A stretch of DNA of 64,000 nucleotides from Deltaproteobacteria bacterium (GCA_030595125.1 JAUVDV010000011.1:16726-80725), one strand, 5' to 3'; counted from the stretch's first letter, positions 16,968 through 25,381 are shown. Program-made: numbers and translations. Notes: generated from the letters alone by a model not told the origin.

Positions 16968-17477
16968 TTATCCCGCTTCGACATCGAATTCGGGGATATC
17001 GAACCAGAAGCCGTTGCCCTTTACCGCATCGAGCTCTGCGTTGACCAGCGCCAGGTGTCCGGATTCGATCTCGACGAAACGGCTGAAGAAGCTTTTTGCC
17101 TCGTCCGGGAGCTTCTCCACCAGCCCGGCGTAGAACTGGCTGGTTTCGGCCTCGATTGCAGCAGCCGTTTCCAGGGCGCCGAGTTCGGCAGTGGCGGTTT
17201 TTTTCACGTCGCCGCTCGCCAGCTTGCCGACCTCCTTTTCGATCCAGTCGAGGGAGGGTAGAGTGGTTTCGAGATCTTCCGCCGAGAGCTTGTTGCCTTC
17301 CTTCCACTCCTTGAGCTTCATCTCCAGGTACTTGACGTGATCGTTCTCCTCGCCGGCCATGAGTCCAAATACCCTGCGGGCAACGGGATCCTTGGCGGCA
17401 GCCTGGGATTCAACGTAGTGCTCGCGAATTCTGACCTCATACTCGATCGCCGTTATTATCGCTTCTTCAATTTGCAT
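16968..17477 (-). CDS. Ferritin-like (rubrerythrin-type) diiron protein
   Basis: 169 aa. Half-sites: IEYEVRIREHYVES with ENDH, and IEAETSQFYAGL with ESGH, giving E...ExxH twice in a four-helix fold. It is divergent from another ferritin-like gene at 17679 and convergent with the NqrF-like gene (27-base gap). A sigma-54-like promoter on the minus strand lies at 17520-17535. Function in peroxide/O2 defence or iron handling is inferred from fold and neighbours. Confidence 0.87.
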   Translation of the reverse strand: MQIEEAIITAIEYEVRIREHYVESQAAAKDPVARRVFGLMAGEENDHVKYLEMKLKEWKEGNKLSAEDLETTLPSLDWIEKEVGKLASGDVKKTATAELGALETAAAIEAETSQFYAGLVEKLPDEAKSFFSRFVEIESGHLALVNAELDAVKGNGFWFDIPEFDVEAG

Positions 17478-17519
17478 GTCACTTCATCCTTTCATGAATT
17501 CGGGCTCGCAACAGCACGT

Positions 17520-17535
17520 AGCAAATCTCAGGCCA
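17520..17535 (-). promoter_or_regulatory. Sigma-54-like promoter, minus strand
   Basis: Minus strand reads TGGCCT-GAGAT-TTGCT; GG and GC are 10 bases apart. It drives the ferritin-like gene whose start is at 17477. The TGAGACA pair at 17586-17604 lies about 50 bases upstream, between this and the plus-strand promoter at 17633. Confidence 0.55.
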
Positions 17536-17585
17536 AGAGCGGGGTGCCCCCCATTGCTAATAATGTATCATTGTTGACGCTCTTT

Positions 17586-17604
17586 TGAGACAATTACTGA
17601 GACA
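17586..17604 (+). promoter_or_regulatory. Candidate activator site: two TGAGACA copies, 12-bp spacing
   Basis: TGAGACA at 17586-17592 and 17598-17604, separated by ATTAC (offset 12 bp). The first copy has the extended TTGAGACA also seen at 12615. It lies between two divergent sigma-54 promoters and may serve both. Confidence 0.6.
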
Positions 17605-17632
17605 CTTTTCTCGATATCCAGGGCAAAACGGG

Positions 17633-17648
17633 TGGCACGGTGTTTGCT
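17633..17648 (+). promoter_or_regulatory. Sigma-54 (-24/-12) promoter
   Basis: TGGCAC-GGTGT-TTGCT, near-consensus, GG 17634 and GC 17646. The predicted transcript start near 17658 precedes ATG 17679 by about 20 bases, which excludes the earlier in-frame start at 17640. Confidence 0.85.
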
Positions 17649-17678
17649 GTAGTTGGGGCAAAGTACAAGGAGAAAACA

Positions 17679-18194
17679 ATGGATAGAATGACGTCTATAG
17701 AATTGGCCATACGCAACGAGCACACAGAGATGGAGTACTATCTGGAGCAAGCGCGTCGGTCCAAAAACCCGGTGGCGAAATTGCTCTTCGAAACTCTGGC
17801 GGCGGACGAAAAGGAGCATATGGTTCGTATCGAGGGGTTGCATCGCAAGCTCACTGCAGACGGATCATGGCCGGACGACCTCCCGATAGAGGTGGCGGGC
17901 ACCGAAATTCTGGGGCGGGTCAACAAGCTCATGGAAAAGAAGGACACCTCTGCCTCGCACGACGATGATGATATTGCGGCCCTGGAGAAAGCCGCGAAGG
18001 GGGAGGCGGATGGATCCAGGTTTTACAAGGAGTTGGCGCAGGTTTGCGATAACCAAAAGGAGAAAAAATTCTTCGAGTTCCTCGCGAAGATCGAGCGCGA
18101 GCACCTGCTTTCCATACAGGATTCCCTCTTCTACCTGAGGGATCCGGATGCCTGGTTCGAGGAAAAAGGTCGTTCCAGTTTCGACGGTGGCTAG
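17679..18194 (+). CDS. Ferritin-like (rubrerythrin-type) diiron protein
   Basis: 171 aa. Half-sites: RNEHTEMEYYLEQA with EKEH, and KGEADGSRFYKELA with EREH. An acidic linker (HDDDD) joins the two halves. No rubredoxin domain. RBS AAGGAG precedes ATG 17679. The tail SLFYLRDPDAWFEEKGRSSFDGG resembles the C-terminal extension of rubrerythrin-related proteins in sulfate reducers. Followed, with overlap, by an FMN monooxygenase-like gene. Confidence 0.88.
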   Translation: MDRMTSIELAIRNEHTEMEYYLEQARRSKNPVAKLLFETLAADEKEHMVRIEGLHRKLTADGSWPDDLPIEVAGTEILGRVNKLMEKKDTSASHDDDDIAALEKAAKGEADGSRFYKELAQVCDNQKEKKFFEFLAKIEREHLLSIQDSLFYLRDPDAWFEEKGRSSFDGG

Positions 18195-19161
18195 TGCGAG
18201 ACAGGGAAGTTCGGTCACCCGCGTAACCGATCTCTTCGGAATTGAGTATCCGATCGTGCAAGGCGGAATGGTCTGGGCATCGGGTTGGCGGCTGGCGGCG
18301 GCGGTTTCCAATGCAGGGGGCCTGGGCCTCATCGGGGCCGGCTCGATGAAACCTGAGCTGCTGGACGAACACGTCGTGAAACTCAGGGCGGCGTGTAAAA
18401 AGCCCTTCGGCGTGAACATACCCGTTTCCAACAAGTGGGCCGGCGATCTGATCGATGTATGCCTGCGTAACAAGGTGCCGATAGTCTTCATTTCCGCCGG
18501 CGGTCCCGGCGTGCACACCGATCGGCTGAAAGCGGCAGGCGTGAAGGTGGCGCATGTGGTGCCCAGCGACAAGCTTGCTCGCAAGGCGGAATCAGCCGGG
18601 TGTGACGCGGTCGTCGCGGAGGGCACCGAGGCGGGTGGTCACAACGGGCTCCAGGAGATGACGAGCATGGTTTTGTGGCCGTCGGTTGTGGACGCCGTGA
18701 AGATTCCGGTCATCGCTGCAGGCGGTATTGCGGACGGTCGTGGGATGGCTGCAGCCTTTGCGCTCGGTGCGCAGGGAGTTCAGGTGGGGACCCGCTACGC
18801 GCTCACCGAGGAGTCCAGCGCCCACGATGCGTACAAGGAGGCCGTCTTGCGATCCGAGCAGGGAGACATACCCCTGTACCTGCGCTCGTACATGCCGACA
18901 CGGGCGATAGCCAACGACTACGTGAAATCGGCCATTGCCGCACAACGGGACGGCGCCACCGACGGGGAACTCGCGCGGATTCGGGGCGTGGGGCGATCGA
19001 GAATGGGGATCTTCGAGGGAGATCTCGAACAGGGCGAGCTGGAGATCGGCCAGGTGGGTAGCAGCGTGGATGGGATTGTTTCCGCCAGAGAAGTCACTCT
19101 GGAGATGATCGCCCAATACAAACGGGTGATCGAGCGATTGTCATATGAGATGACACCATGA
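18148..19161 (+). CDS. Nitronate monooxygenase / FabK-type FMN protein
   Basis: Up to 337 aa, a TIM-barrel FMN enzyme. YPIVQGGMVWASGWRLAAAVSNAGGLGLIG at the N-terminus and AEGTEAGGHNGL with VIAAGGIADGRGMAAAFALGAQGVQVGTRY are shared by nitronate monooxygenases and FabK enoyl-ACP reductases. The true start is uncertain: ATG 18148 overlaps the upstream gene by 47 bases, while GTG 18187 overlaps by 8. Physiological substrate unknown; its place suggests use of the same reductant pool as the diiron proteins. Confidence 0.85.
   Translation: MPGSRKKVVPVSTVASARQGSSVTRVTDLFGIEYPIVQGGMVWASGWRLAAAVSNAGGLGLIGAGSMKPELLDEHVVKLRAACKKPFGVNIPVSNKWAGDLIDVCLRNKVPIVFISAGGPGVHTDRLKAAGVKVAHVVPSDKLARKAESAGCDAVVAEGTEAGGHNGLQEMTSMVLWPSVVDAVKIPVIAAGGIADGRGMAAAFALGAQGVQVGTRYALTEESSAHDAYKEAVLRSEQGDIPLYLRSYMPTRAIANDYVKSAIAAQRDGATDGELARIRGVGRSRMGIFEGDLEQGELEIGQVGSSVDGIVSAREVTLEMIAQYKRVIERLSYEMTP
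19139..19155. promoter_or_regulatory. Inverted repeat TGTCAT-N5-ATGACA, possible activator site
   Basis: TGTCAT (19139-19144) and ATGACA (19150-19155) form a 6-bp dyad, 44-60 bases upstream of the 19199 sigma-54 promoter and overlapping the last codons of the FMN enzyme gene. It differs from the TGAGACA sites, so it may bind a different factor or nothing. Confidence 0.35.
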
Positions 19162-19198
19162 ACTCGATTTTAATTGGGGTGGCGCTCATCTGATGTTT

Positions 19199-19214
19199 TG
19201 GCACGCGTGTTGCA
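19199..19214 (+). promoter_or_regulatory. Sigma-54 (-24/-12) promoter
   Basis: TGGCAC-GCGTG-TTGCA is an exact -24/-12 consensus (GG 19200, GC 19212). It drives rubredoxin, whose ATG lies 70 bases downstream. Confidence 0.87.
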
Positions 19215-19283
19215 AAAACATTTGGCAAGCTCTCAACGCTCATGTAGATCGTTATGCACGGGCAAAAATATGGAGATTTCAAA

Positions 19284-19442
19284 ATGAAAAAGTACGAATG
19301 CGATGCATGCGGTTGGGTCTACGACGAGGAAAAGGGTCACCCGGCGAGCGGGGTCAAGCCGGGGACCAAGTTTGAGGATATTCCCGAGGATTGGGTATGC
19401 CCCTTGTGCGGTGTCGGCAAGGACGGCTTCAGCGAAGTGTGA
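19284..19442 (+). CDS. Rubredoxin
   Basis: 52 aa, complete. [13 protein letters not shown] and [14 protein letters not shown] provide the two CxxCG knuckles of the FeCys4 centre. Small cytoplasmic electron carrier; the usual donor to rubrerythrin, flavodiiron proteins and superoxide reductase, all encoded in this window. First gene of the fourth block. Confidence 0.97.
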   Translation: MKKYECDACGWVYDEEKGHPASGVKPGTKFEDIPEDWVCPLCGVGKDGFSEV

Positions 19443-19471
19443 GCAACAGTACGGCGAACAAGGAGGAGCAA

Positions 19472-19927
19472 ATGAGTGAACTCAAGACCGTCGATGAGAT
19501 ATTGAACTATGCCATCCAGATGGAGCAAGACGCTGTCGATCTCTACACAGATCTCGCCGGCAAGGTTACGAGCGAGGCGACAAAGAAGACCTTTCTGGAA
19601 TACGCGAACGAAGAGCGCGGCCACAAGGCCAAGCTCGAGAGGGTGAAGGGCGGCAAAAAACTCATCGACGCGGAGCAAAAAATCCAGGATCTCAAGATCT
19701 CCGACTATACCAATGACGTGGTGCTGGGCGACACCCCCAGCTATCAGGATGTGCTCCTCTTCGCCATCAAACAGGAGAAGCAGGCCTACAGGCTCTACAT
19801 GGACCTGGCGGCGGCCACCGGCGACGCCGGGCTCAAGGAGACCATGATCGGCCTGGCCAACGAAGAGGCGAAGCACAAGCTCAGGTTCGAGATCGAGTAC
19901 GACGACCACGTACTCGTTGAAAACTAG
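19472..19927 (+). CDS. Ferritin-like (rubrerythrin-type) diiron protein
   Basis: 151 aa, two similar halves: YAIQMEQDAVDLYTDLA with EERGH, then FAIKQEKQAYRLYMDLA with EEAKH. The internal repeat is clear, as usual for the diiron four-helix bundle. GGAGGAG precedes ATG 19472. No rubredoxin domain; rubredoxin itself is 29 bases upstream. Confidence 0.9.
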   Translation: MSELKTVDEILNYAIQMEQDAVDLYTDLAGKVTSEATKKTFLEYANEERGHKAKLERVKGGKKLIDAEQKIQDLKISDYTNDVVLGDTPSYQDVLLFAIKQEKQAYRLYMDLAAATGDAGLKETMIGLANEEAKHKLRFEIEYDDHVLVEN

Positions 19928-19994
19928 ATCACATAACAACAATTTGTCGCCTGAGCACGATTCCATCAACGGTTTCTTTGAGGAGGAACATGCA

Positions 19995-20516
19995 ATGTTG
20001 GACAAGAAAATAGAAGAGGCCATAAACGGCCAGATAAACGCCGAGATATATTCATCGTACCTGTACTACTCGATGTCGGCGTACTTCGATTCCGTGAGTT
20101 TGAGTGGTTTTGCCCACTGGATGCGCGCGCAGGCGCTGGAGGAGATGACGCACACTCACAAGTTCTTTGGTTACATCAACAACCGCGGAGGCAGGGTGGT
20201 GCTCTCTGCTATTGAAGCACCGCAGCTGGAATGGGATTCGCCCACCGCGGTGGCCGAACATGTTTACAATCACGAAGTGCTTGTCTCCGGGCTGATAAAC
20301 AAGCTGATGGATCTCGCGCTGTCGGTGAGCGACCACGCCACCGTCAACTTCCTTCAGTGGTTTATCGCTGAGCAGGTGGAGGAGGAGGCGTCGGCGGATG
20401 AAGTGGTGCAGAAGTTGAAGCTCGTCGACAAGAAAGAGGGAGGCCTGTTCATGCTCGACCAGGAGATGGGCAAGCGCGCATTCACCCTGCCGCCCGAGTT
20501 GACTGGAGGCGCGTGA
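19995..20516 (+). CDS. Ferritin (FtnA type, non-haem)
   Basis: 173 aa, typical ferritin size. NGQINAEIYSSYLYYSMSAYF gives the first ferroxidase Glu; EEMTHTHKFF the ExxH; WFIAEQVEEEASADEVV the far pair. Oxidises Fe(II) with O2 or peroxide and stores Fe(III) in a 24-mer shell. AGGAGGAAC precedes ATG 19995. The stop overlaps the next start (TGATG). Confidence 0.95.
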   Translation: MLDKKIEEAINGQINAEIYSSYLYYSMSAYFDSVSLSGFAHWMRAQALEEMTHTHKFFGYINNRGGRVVLSAIEAPQLEWDSPTAVAEHVYNHEVLVSGLINKLMDLALSVSDHATVNFLQWFIAEQVEEEASADEVVQKLKLVDKKEGGLFMLDQEMGKRAFTLPPELTGGA

Positions 20517-21709
20517 TGGACTCGTCGTTCAGGGCGGTCAAGATCTCCGATAGCGTCTACTGGGTGGGCGCGATCGATTGGGGTGTGCGCAGCTTTCACG
20601 GGTACCTCACCTCGCGCGGAACCACGTACAACGCGTTTCTGGTGATCGCGGACAAGGTGACCCTGATTGATACGGTGAAGGCGAGCTTTGGCGAGGAGAT
20701 GATGGCCAGGATCTCTTCGGTCATCGATCCGAGCAAGATCGACTTCATCATCTCCAACCACTCGGAGATGGATCACACGGGCTATCTCCCGCAGGCGATA
20801 CAAGCGATGAACCCCAGTCGGGTTTTCGCGTCCCCGATGGGACAAAAAGCCCTGGGGATGCACTTTCACTGGGATCAGGAAATTGAGGTGGTGAAGACCG
20901 GCGACAAGATAGACCTGGGCAACAAGACTCTGAGCTTCGTGGAGGCCCGGATGCTCCACTGGCCCGACAGCATGTTGACGTACCTCGAGGAAGAGGGCGT
21001 CCTCTTTACCAACGACGTTTTTGGCATGCACATAGCTTCGAGCGAGCGCTTCGCCGACGAGATCGACCCGTCGGTATTGAAGTACGAGGGCGCCAAGTAC
21101 TACGCAAACATCATCTTGCATCTTTCTCCCATCGTAACGAAGTTCCTCGAGAAGCTTCCTTCATTCAACCTGGACATGAAGATCATTGCGCCGGATCACG
21201 GGCCTGTCTGGAGGCGTGACCTGAATCAGGTTGTGGAGTGGTACTCGGGCTGGGCCGAGCAGAAACCGACGAACAAGGCCGTGGTGGTCTTCGACTCGAT
21301 GTGGGAGAGCACAGCCAGGATGGCGCGGGCGGTGGGCGACGGTCTCACTGAAAACGGCGCCTCGGTCAAGCTCATGCCTCTTGGCGGATCCCACCGGAGC
21401 GACGTAATTACCGAGTTGCTGGATGCCGGCGCGCTGCTGGTGGGCTCGCCGACCATCAACAATCAGATCTACCCAACTGTCGCGGACGTGATGAACTACC
21501 TGAAGGGTCTCAAGCCCCAAAATCTCATCGGCGCAACCTTTGGTTCCTACGGCTGGAGCGGCGAGGCGGTGAAGCATCTGGATCAGATCATGCAAGACAT
21601 GAAAGTTGATCTGGTACAGGAGGGATTGCGGGTGAAATACGTTCCGGCCGAGGAAGACCTGGCAACATGCAGAGATCTGGGCGCCCGGGTGGCGAGCAAG
21701 ATGTTATGA
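20516..21709 (+). CDS. Second flavodiiron protein
   Basis: 397 aa. Diiron ligands: HSEMDH, HWPDSM, the Asp in TNDVFG and DHGPVW. Flavodoxin domain from VVVFDSMWESTARM. It shares the domain order of the 5402 gene (starting motif YWVGAIDWGVRSFHGY in both styles) but is clearly divergent, so the two may differ in preference for O2 or NO. Last gene of block 4, coupled to ferritin by TGATG. Confidence 0.95.
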   Translation: MDSSFRAVKISDSVYWVGAIDWGVRSFHGYLTSRGTTYNAFLVIADKVTLIDTVKASFGEEMMARISSVIDPSKIDFIISNHSEMDHTGYLPQAIQAMNPSRVFASPMGQKALGMHFHWDQEIEVVKTGDKIDLGNKTLSFVEARMLHWPDSMLTYLEEEGVLFTNDVFGMHIASSERFADEIDPSVLKYEGAKYYANIILHLSPIVTKFLEKLPSFNLDMKIIAPDHGPVWRRDLNQVVEWYSGWAEQKPTNKAVVVFDSMWESTARMARAVGDGLTENGASVKLMPLGGSHRSDVITELLDAGALLVGSPTINNQIYPTVADVMNYLKGLKPQNLIGATFGSYGWSGEAVKHLDQIMQDMKVDLVQEGLRVKYVPAEEDLATCRDLGARVASKML

Positions 21710-21736
21710 TATCATCTTTCAACAAAGGTGAAAAAC

Positions 21737-23458
21737 ATGAAGTATTTGTTATTGATAACTCTGGCAACCGTGTCGATCTGGGGTGGGTGCTCGAAAAATA
21801 ACGACGGTGGCGGCTCGGACGCTGGCACCGATACTGACACCGATTCCGATACAGACGTTGATACAGACACAGATACCGACATTGGCTGCGATCTTGACTC
21901 GGCAACCCCACCCTGGCCAGACTGGGTGCCGCCCTGGCCGGGCGAGGGTTTCAACGCCACCCAGAACACTACCTTCCGGGCCTTCGATAGCGGAGCGGCC
22001 ATCACCGATCTGTCGGTAACGAACGACGCAACCAGCGCCGTGGTGATGTGGGCCACCCCCGGCGAGGCCGACTCGACCATCGGTTGGGGGACAGACGTCG
22101 ACACCTGCCCGACAGGCTATCATCGCACAGGTGGACGACGGGAGCACCGACTGGCGATCGGTCCCCTGCAGCCTGACACAGAGTACTTCGTGACGATACG
22201 CTCGTCGGACGGCAGCGAGGAGGACAAGGACACGATCAGCTTCTCCACGCTCGCCGAGGCGTCGGCCACCGAACTGTCGGTGTGTACAACCATCGACACG
22301 CCGGGCGACTACCGCCTGGTGGCTGACGTTATCGCCGATTGCACCTGTATGACCATCGAAGCCGATGGCGTGAATCTCGATCTGGGTTGGCACACCATCA
22401 CCTACGCTGACACCGAAACCGGCGCTCAATGCCATGGCGTCGTCGTGGAGGGCAACGATGCCCAGGTGTTTAACGGTATCGTCGAGCAGAGCAACAACGG
22501 CGGGGGCGATCTATACAGCCATGCGGTGCGGATCTACGGCGCGGATCACATCAGCATCGATCAGCTGTGGTTGCACGTGGTCGGCTCCGACGCTTTTGGG
22601 CTGCGCTCCATGTACAGCAATGATGTCCTGGTCAACCACGTGTTGGTAGTGTCCGAGGTCCAGGACGTCACTGATCGCCACTACCCGGGCAATCGAGGCA
22701 TCGCTCTCGACCTGCCCGACGAGGGTCCCGGTGAGGTGATGGACTGCATCTTGTTCGGCGTGCCCCACTGGGGAATTTTCATGACCGGTGGCGATCGGCT
22801 GAGCACGGCGCCGACCACCGGGCAGACGCGTCGTATCGGCAACAACCACGTGTTTGCCGACATGCACGCCACCAATGGCTATGGGCTCGGCGTGCATGCA
22901 AACCACGTCGAAGTTGATCACAACGAGGTTCGTCCGCTCCACAACGGCCGGGCCCTGCACTACACCCGCAGCAACGGCCACATTCACCACAACATCATCG
23001 AGGCGGTCGAGTTGATCGCCGGCGATGTGAGCCAGGGCTACGCTTACTACTCGGATCTGGGCGATTCGGCCTCACCTCATGATGCGAGCGTCTGCAGCTG
23101 GGTTGTAGCCCATGGCATCCGCGTCGAGGGCGGCAACTTCGGAGTGGTGGATCACAACGAGGTCTACACCTTCAGTCTCGCCGACGTTAGCTTCGGCGCA
23201 ACCTCACTCAACATCAGTACGGACAGCGGCGCCCAGGGGGGCATAGAGGTCCACCACAATCAGTTTACCGCTCACGAGGCCGCCGGCTCGATCTCCTGCG
23301 GCGGCGGGCTGCCGATGGTCGCCGGCTGGGTTCGTGGCGAGCCGCCGGTGCTGCCTGCGGATCTGCACGACAACCGGTTTGTGTCCAACGGCGACACGCT
23401 GGTAATCGAGAGCTCCGATCTCGCCACCAGTACAGACGACGAGGAGATCCAGCAGTAG
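21737..23458 (+). CDS. Secreted lipoprotein with Asp/Thr linker and right-handed beta-helix
   Basis: 573 aa. Signal peptide with lipobox-like IWGGC, then a short low-complexity Asp-Thr linker (DTDTDSDTDVDTDTD), a fibronectin-like section around residues 80-165, and a parallel beta-helix region rich in HN/DHN repeats (ADHISIDQLWL; HVEVDHNEV; GHIHHNIIEAVE). Such proteins are common on the surface of Myxococcota-type bacteria. Role unknown, perhaps polysaccharide binding or degradation; no catalytic set is evident. ATG 21737 has AAAGGTGA before it. Confidence 0.8.
   Translation: MKYLLLITLATVSIWGGCSKNNDGGGSDAGTDTDTDSDTDVDTDTDTDIGCDLDSATPPWPDWVPPWPGEGFNATQNTTFRAFDSGAAITDLSVTNDATSAVVMWATPGEADSTIGWGTDVDTCPTGYHRTGGRREHRLAIGPLQPDTEYFVTIRSSDGSEEDKDTISFSTLAEASATELSVCTTIDTPGDYRLVADVIADCTCMTIEADGVNLDLGWHTITYADTETGAQCHGVVVEGNDAQVFNGIVEQSNNGGGDLYSHAVRIYGADHISIDQLWLHVVGSDAFGLRSMYSNDVLVNHVLVVSEVQDVTDRHYPGNRGIALDLPDEGPGEVMDCILFGVPHWGIFMTGGDRLSTAPTTGQTRRIGNNHVFADMHATNGYGLGVHANHVEVDHNEVRPLHNGRALHYTRSNGHIHHNIIEAVELIAGDVSQGYAYYSDLGDSASPHDASVCSWVVAHGIRVEGGNFGVVDHNEVYTFSLADVSFGATSLNISTDSGAQGGIEVHHNQFTAHEAAGSISCGGGLPMVAGWVRGEPPVLPADLHDNRFVSNGDTLVIESSDLATSTDDEEIQQ
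21826..21880 (+). repeat. Hexanucleotide-type repeat encoding the Asp-Thr linker
   Basis: Imperfect 6-base units of the form GAYACN (GATACT, GACACC, GATTCC, GATACA and so on) code for alternating Asp and Thr/Ser/Val. Length can vary by slippage without losing frame. Confidence 0.7.
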
Positions 23459-23484
23459 GCCGGAAGACCGGACAGGCCAGCCGA

Positions 23485-24267
23485 ATGAAATTACCGGATA
23501 ACAACAACTCAGTACTTGGTCCGCCCCACAGCGTTTTTGAGGAACTGTACGCAAGGTACAACCATCGCGAGTTCGTGCATCCGGATCCGCTCGAGTTTCT
23601 TTACGCATATGACGATCTTCGCGATCGGGAGATCGTGGCGCTCATCGCATCTTCCCTCGCCTATGGTCGAGTTCAACAAATTTTGAAGAGCGTATCGATT
23701 GTGCTCGAGACGATCGGTTCTCCCCTGCGCTATGTTCAAACCACTTCAAGGTCAAAGATGAAGCGTCACTTTCGCGATTTCAAGCACCGTTTCACAACCG
23801 GCGACGAGGTGGCCGATCTCCTCTGTGGCATCGAGCGTGTGCTTGAAAAACACGGATCGCTTGAAAATTGCTTTGCCCTCGGAATCGACAGGAAAGACAA
23901 TAATGTGAAAAGCGCGCTTTGCCACTTTGCGCGCGAGTTGACCGCGCCTGTCGGCAACAAAAAAACGAGCCTGATTCCGGATCCCCAGAAGGGCAGCGCC
24001 TGCAAACGGCTCAACCTGATGTTGCGATGGATGGTGAGAAAAGATGAGGTGGATCCGGGTGGATGGGATCAGATCGACACATCCATGCTGATAGTCCCGC
24101 TGGATGTCCACATGCACCGCATCGCGATCGAGCACGGCCTGACCAGGCGCAAGAACGCCGACATGAGGACCGCGCTCGAAATTACAGATGCCTTTGCCGG
24201 GTACTCACCGAAAGATCCCGTTAGATACGACTTTGCGCTGACTCGCCCCTCAATAGGCGGTCACTGA
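23485..24267 (+). CDS. TIGR02757/DUF2400 family protein
   Basis: 260 aa, the usual length. YDDLRDREIVALIASSLAYGRVQQI and GSACKRLNLMLRWMVRKDEVDPGGW are family signatures, and the C-terminal SPKDPVRYDFALTRPSIG motif is conserved. Helical, HhH-GPD-like in appearance; biochemical function unknown. It converges on the kinase gene with a 1-base gap. Confidence 0.9.
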   Translation: MKLPDNNNSVLGPPHSVFEELYARYNHREFVHPDPLEFLYAYDDLRDREIVALIASSLAYGRVQQILKSVSIVLETIGSPLRYVQTTSRSKMKRHFRDFKHRFTTGDEVADLLCGIERVLEKHGSLENCFALGIDRKDNNVKSALCHFARELTAPVGNKKTSLIPDPQKGSACKRLNLMLRWMVRKDEVDPGGWDQIDTSMLIVPLDVHMHRIAIEHGLTRRKNADMRTALEITDAFAGYSPKDPVRYDFALTRPSIGGH

Positions 24268-24268
24268 T

Positions 24269-25381
24269 TCAGGAGTTCAGGGCCAGATACAGAGTGAAAC
24301 GAACACCCATGCCGGTGTTTTTCGCCTCGATGGTTCCGCCGTGCTGCTCGGCTATTCTCGAAGATATGGAGAGCCCCAACCCGGTGCTGTCCCCCCCACT
24401 GTAGAAGGGATCGAAAAGTCTCTCGATCTGTTCTTCGGGAACCGGCGGTCCGCTGTTCTCGATGCACATGAGAGCGCCCGGCTCGCCATCGACAACTCTC
24501 GTCGACACGGACAGGAGGATTGTCCCTCCCTCATCACCGATGGCCTTTATGGCGTTCAACGCAATATTGAGTCCTATCTGCGCCAGTGCGTCGAGATCGC
24601 CCCTGACCAGGATGGGCTCGGCCGAAATTCTCGTCTCGAGCGCGATGCTCTTTTGCCTGGCCTGCGCTCCCACGAGCTCAACCACACGTCTGGCCACGTC
24701 CCCGAGGTCCAGCGTGGTTGTTTCGATGGGAACGGGCTTGGCAAAGCTCAAAAAGCGCTCCGAGACTTTTTGAAGGCGGCCGATCTCCTGCTTGTGGATC
24801 TCCCACATCCTGTGCTCATCGGCGCTTTTGGGAATGAGAGGATCAATTATCTCTGCCGTACCCGCCAGGGAGTGAAGCGGATTCTTGACCTCATGCGCTA
24901 TCCCCGCGACCACCTCGCCCAGAGCGCTCAATCGACCCGCCCGCACAAGTTGACCTGTCAGGCGTCGCTGTTCGTCGAGCGCATCTTCCAGTTGAGATCG
25001 TCGACTGCGTTCCTTGTCGGACAGATATCCGGCCACGGCGGCGACAATGAAATACAGTAAAATCTCCATTGCCTTTTCGATGCTTCTGGCAGGATCGAAG
25101 TGATGCACGAGGACAAACGCGTGTGGAACATACGCCGCCGATACGACAGCCGCACTCACCAGACCTCCGAGCAACCCGGAACGCAGCGCTGCGATAACGA
25201 TCGGCAAGTAATATACGCGTCGCAAGACATCGTGAACCCAGTGGTATTCGTGAGATGTGCCGTAATGAAGAGCGGTGACTATTGCTATTGGCAACCACAC
25301 CGCCACCAGCATCAACGGCGATAGTATTCTGCCGGCTGCAGATGCGCCGGGTCTGTTTTCAGCTTTTTTTGGAGATGCCAT
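24269..25381 (-). CDS. NtrB/ZraS-type sensor histidine kinase
   Basis: 370 aa. About four predicted membrane helices occupy residues 20-120, with almost no periplasmic domain. HisKA domain with GIAHEVKNPLHSLAGTAEI (phospho-His) and HATPase domain with NIALNAIKAI (N box), FDPFYSGG and STGLGLSISSRI (G box). Its start lies inside the end of the response regulator gene by 23 bases, so the two are co-translated. Likely senses metal or envelope state because the circuit controls a metal pump (inference). Confidence 0.92.
   Translation of the reverse strand: MASPKKAENRPGASAAGRILSPLMLVAVWLPIAIVTALHYGTSHEYHWVHDVLRRVYYLPIVIAALRSGLLGGLVSAAVVSAAYVPHAFVLVHHFDPARSIEKAMEILLYFIVAAVAGYLSDKERSRRSQLEDALDEQRRLTGQLVRAGRLSALGEVVAGIAHEVKNPLHSLAGTAEIIDPLIPKSADEHRMWEIHKQEIGRLQKVSERFLSFAKPVPIETTTLDLGDVARRVVELVGAQARQKSIALETRISAEPILVRGDLDALAQIGLNIALNAIKAIGDEGGTILLSVSTRVVDGEPGALMCIENSGPPVPEEQIERLFDPFYSGGDSTGLGLSISSRIAEQHGGTIEAKNTGMGVRFTLYLALNS

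Noticed and set aside
18190..18210. CGAGACAGG inside the FMN enzyme gene, like the activator heptamer
   Set aside because: Single copy in coding sequence without a nearby promoter in register.
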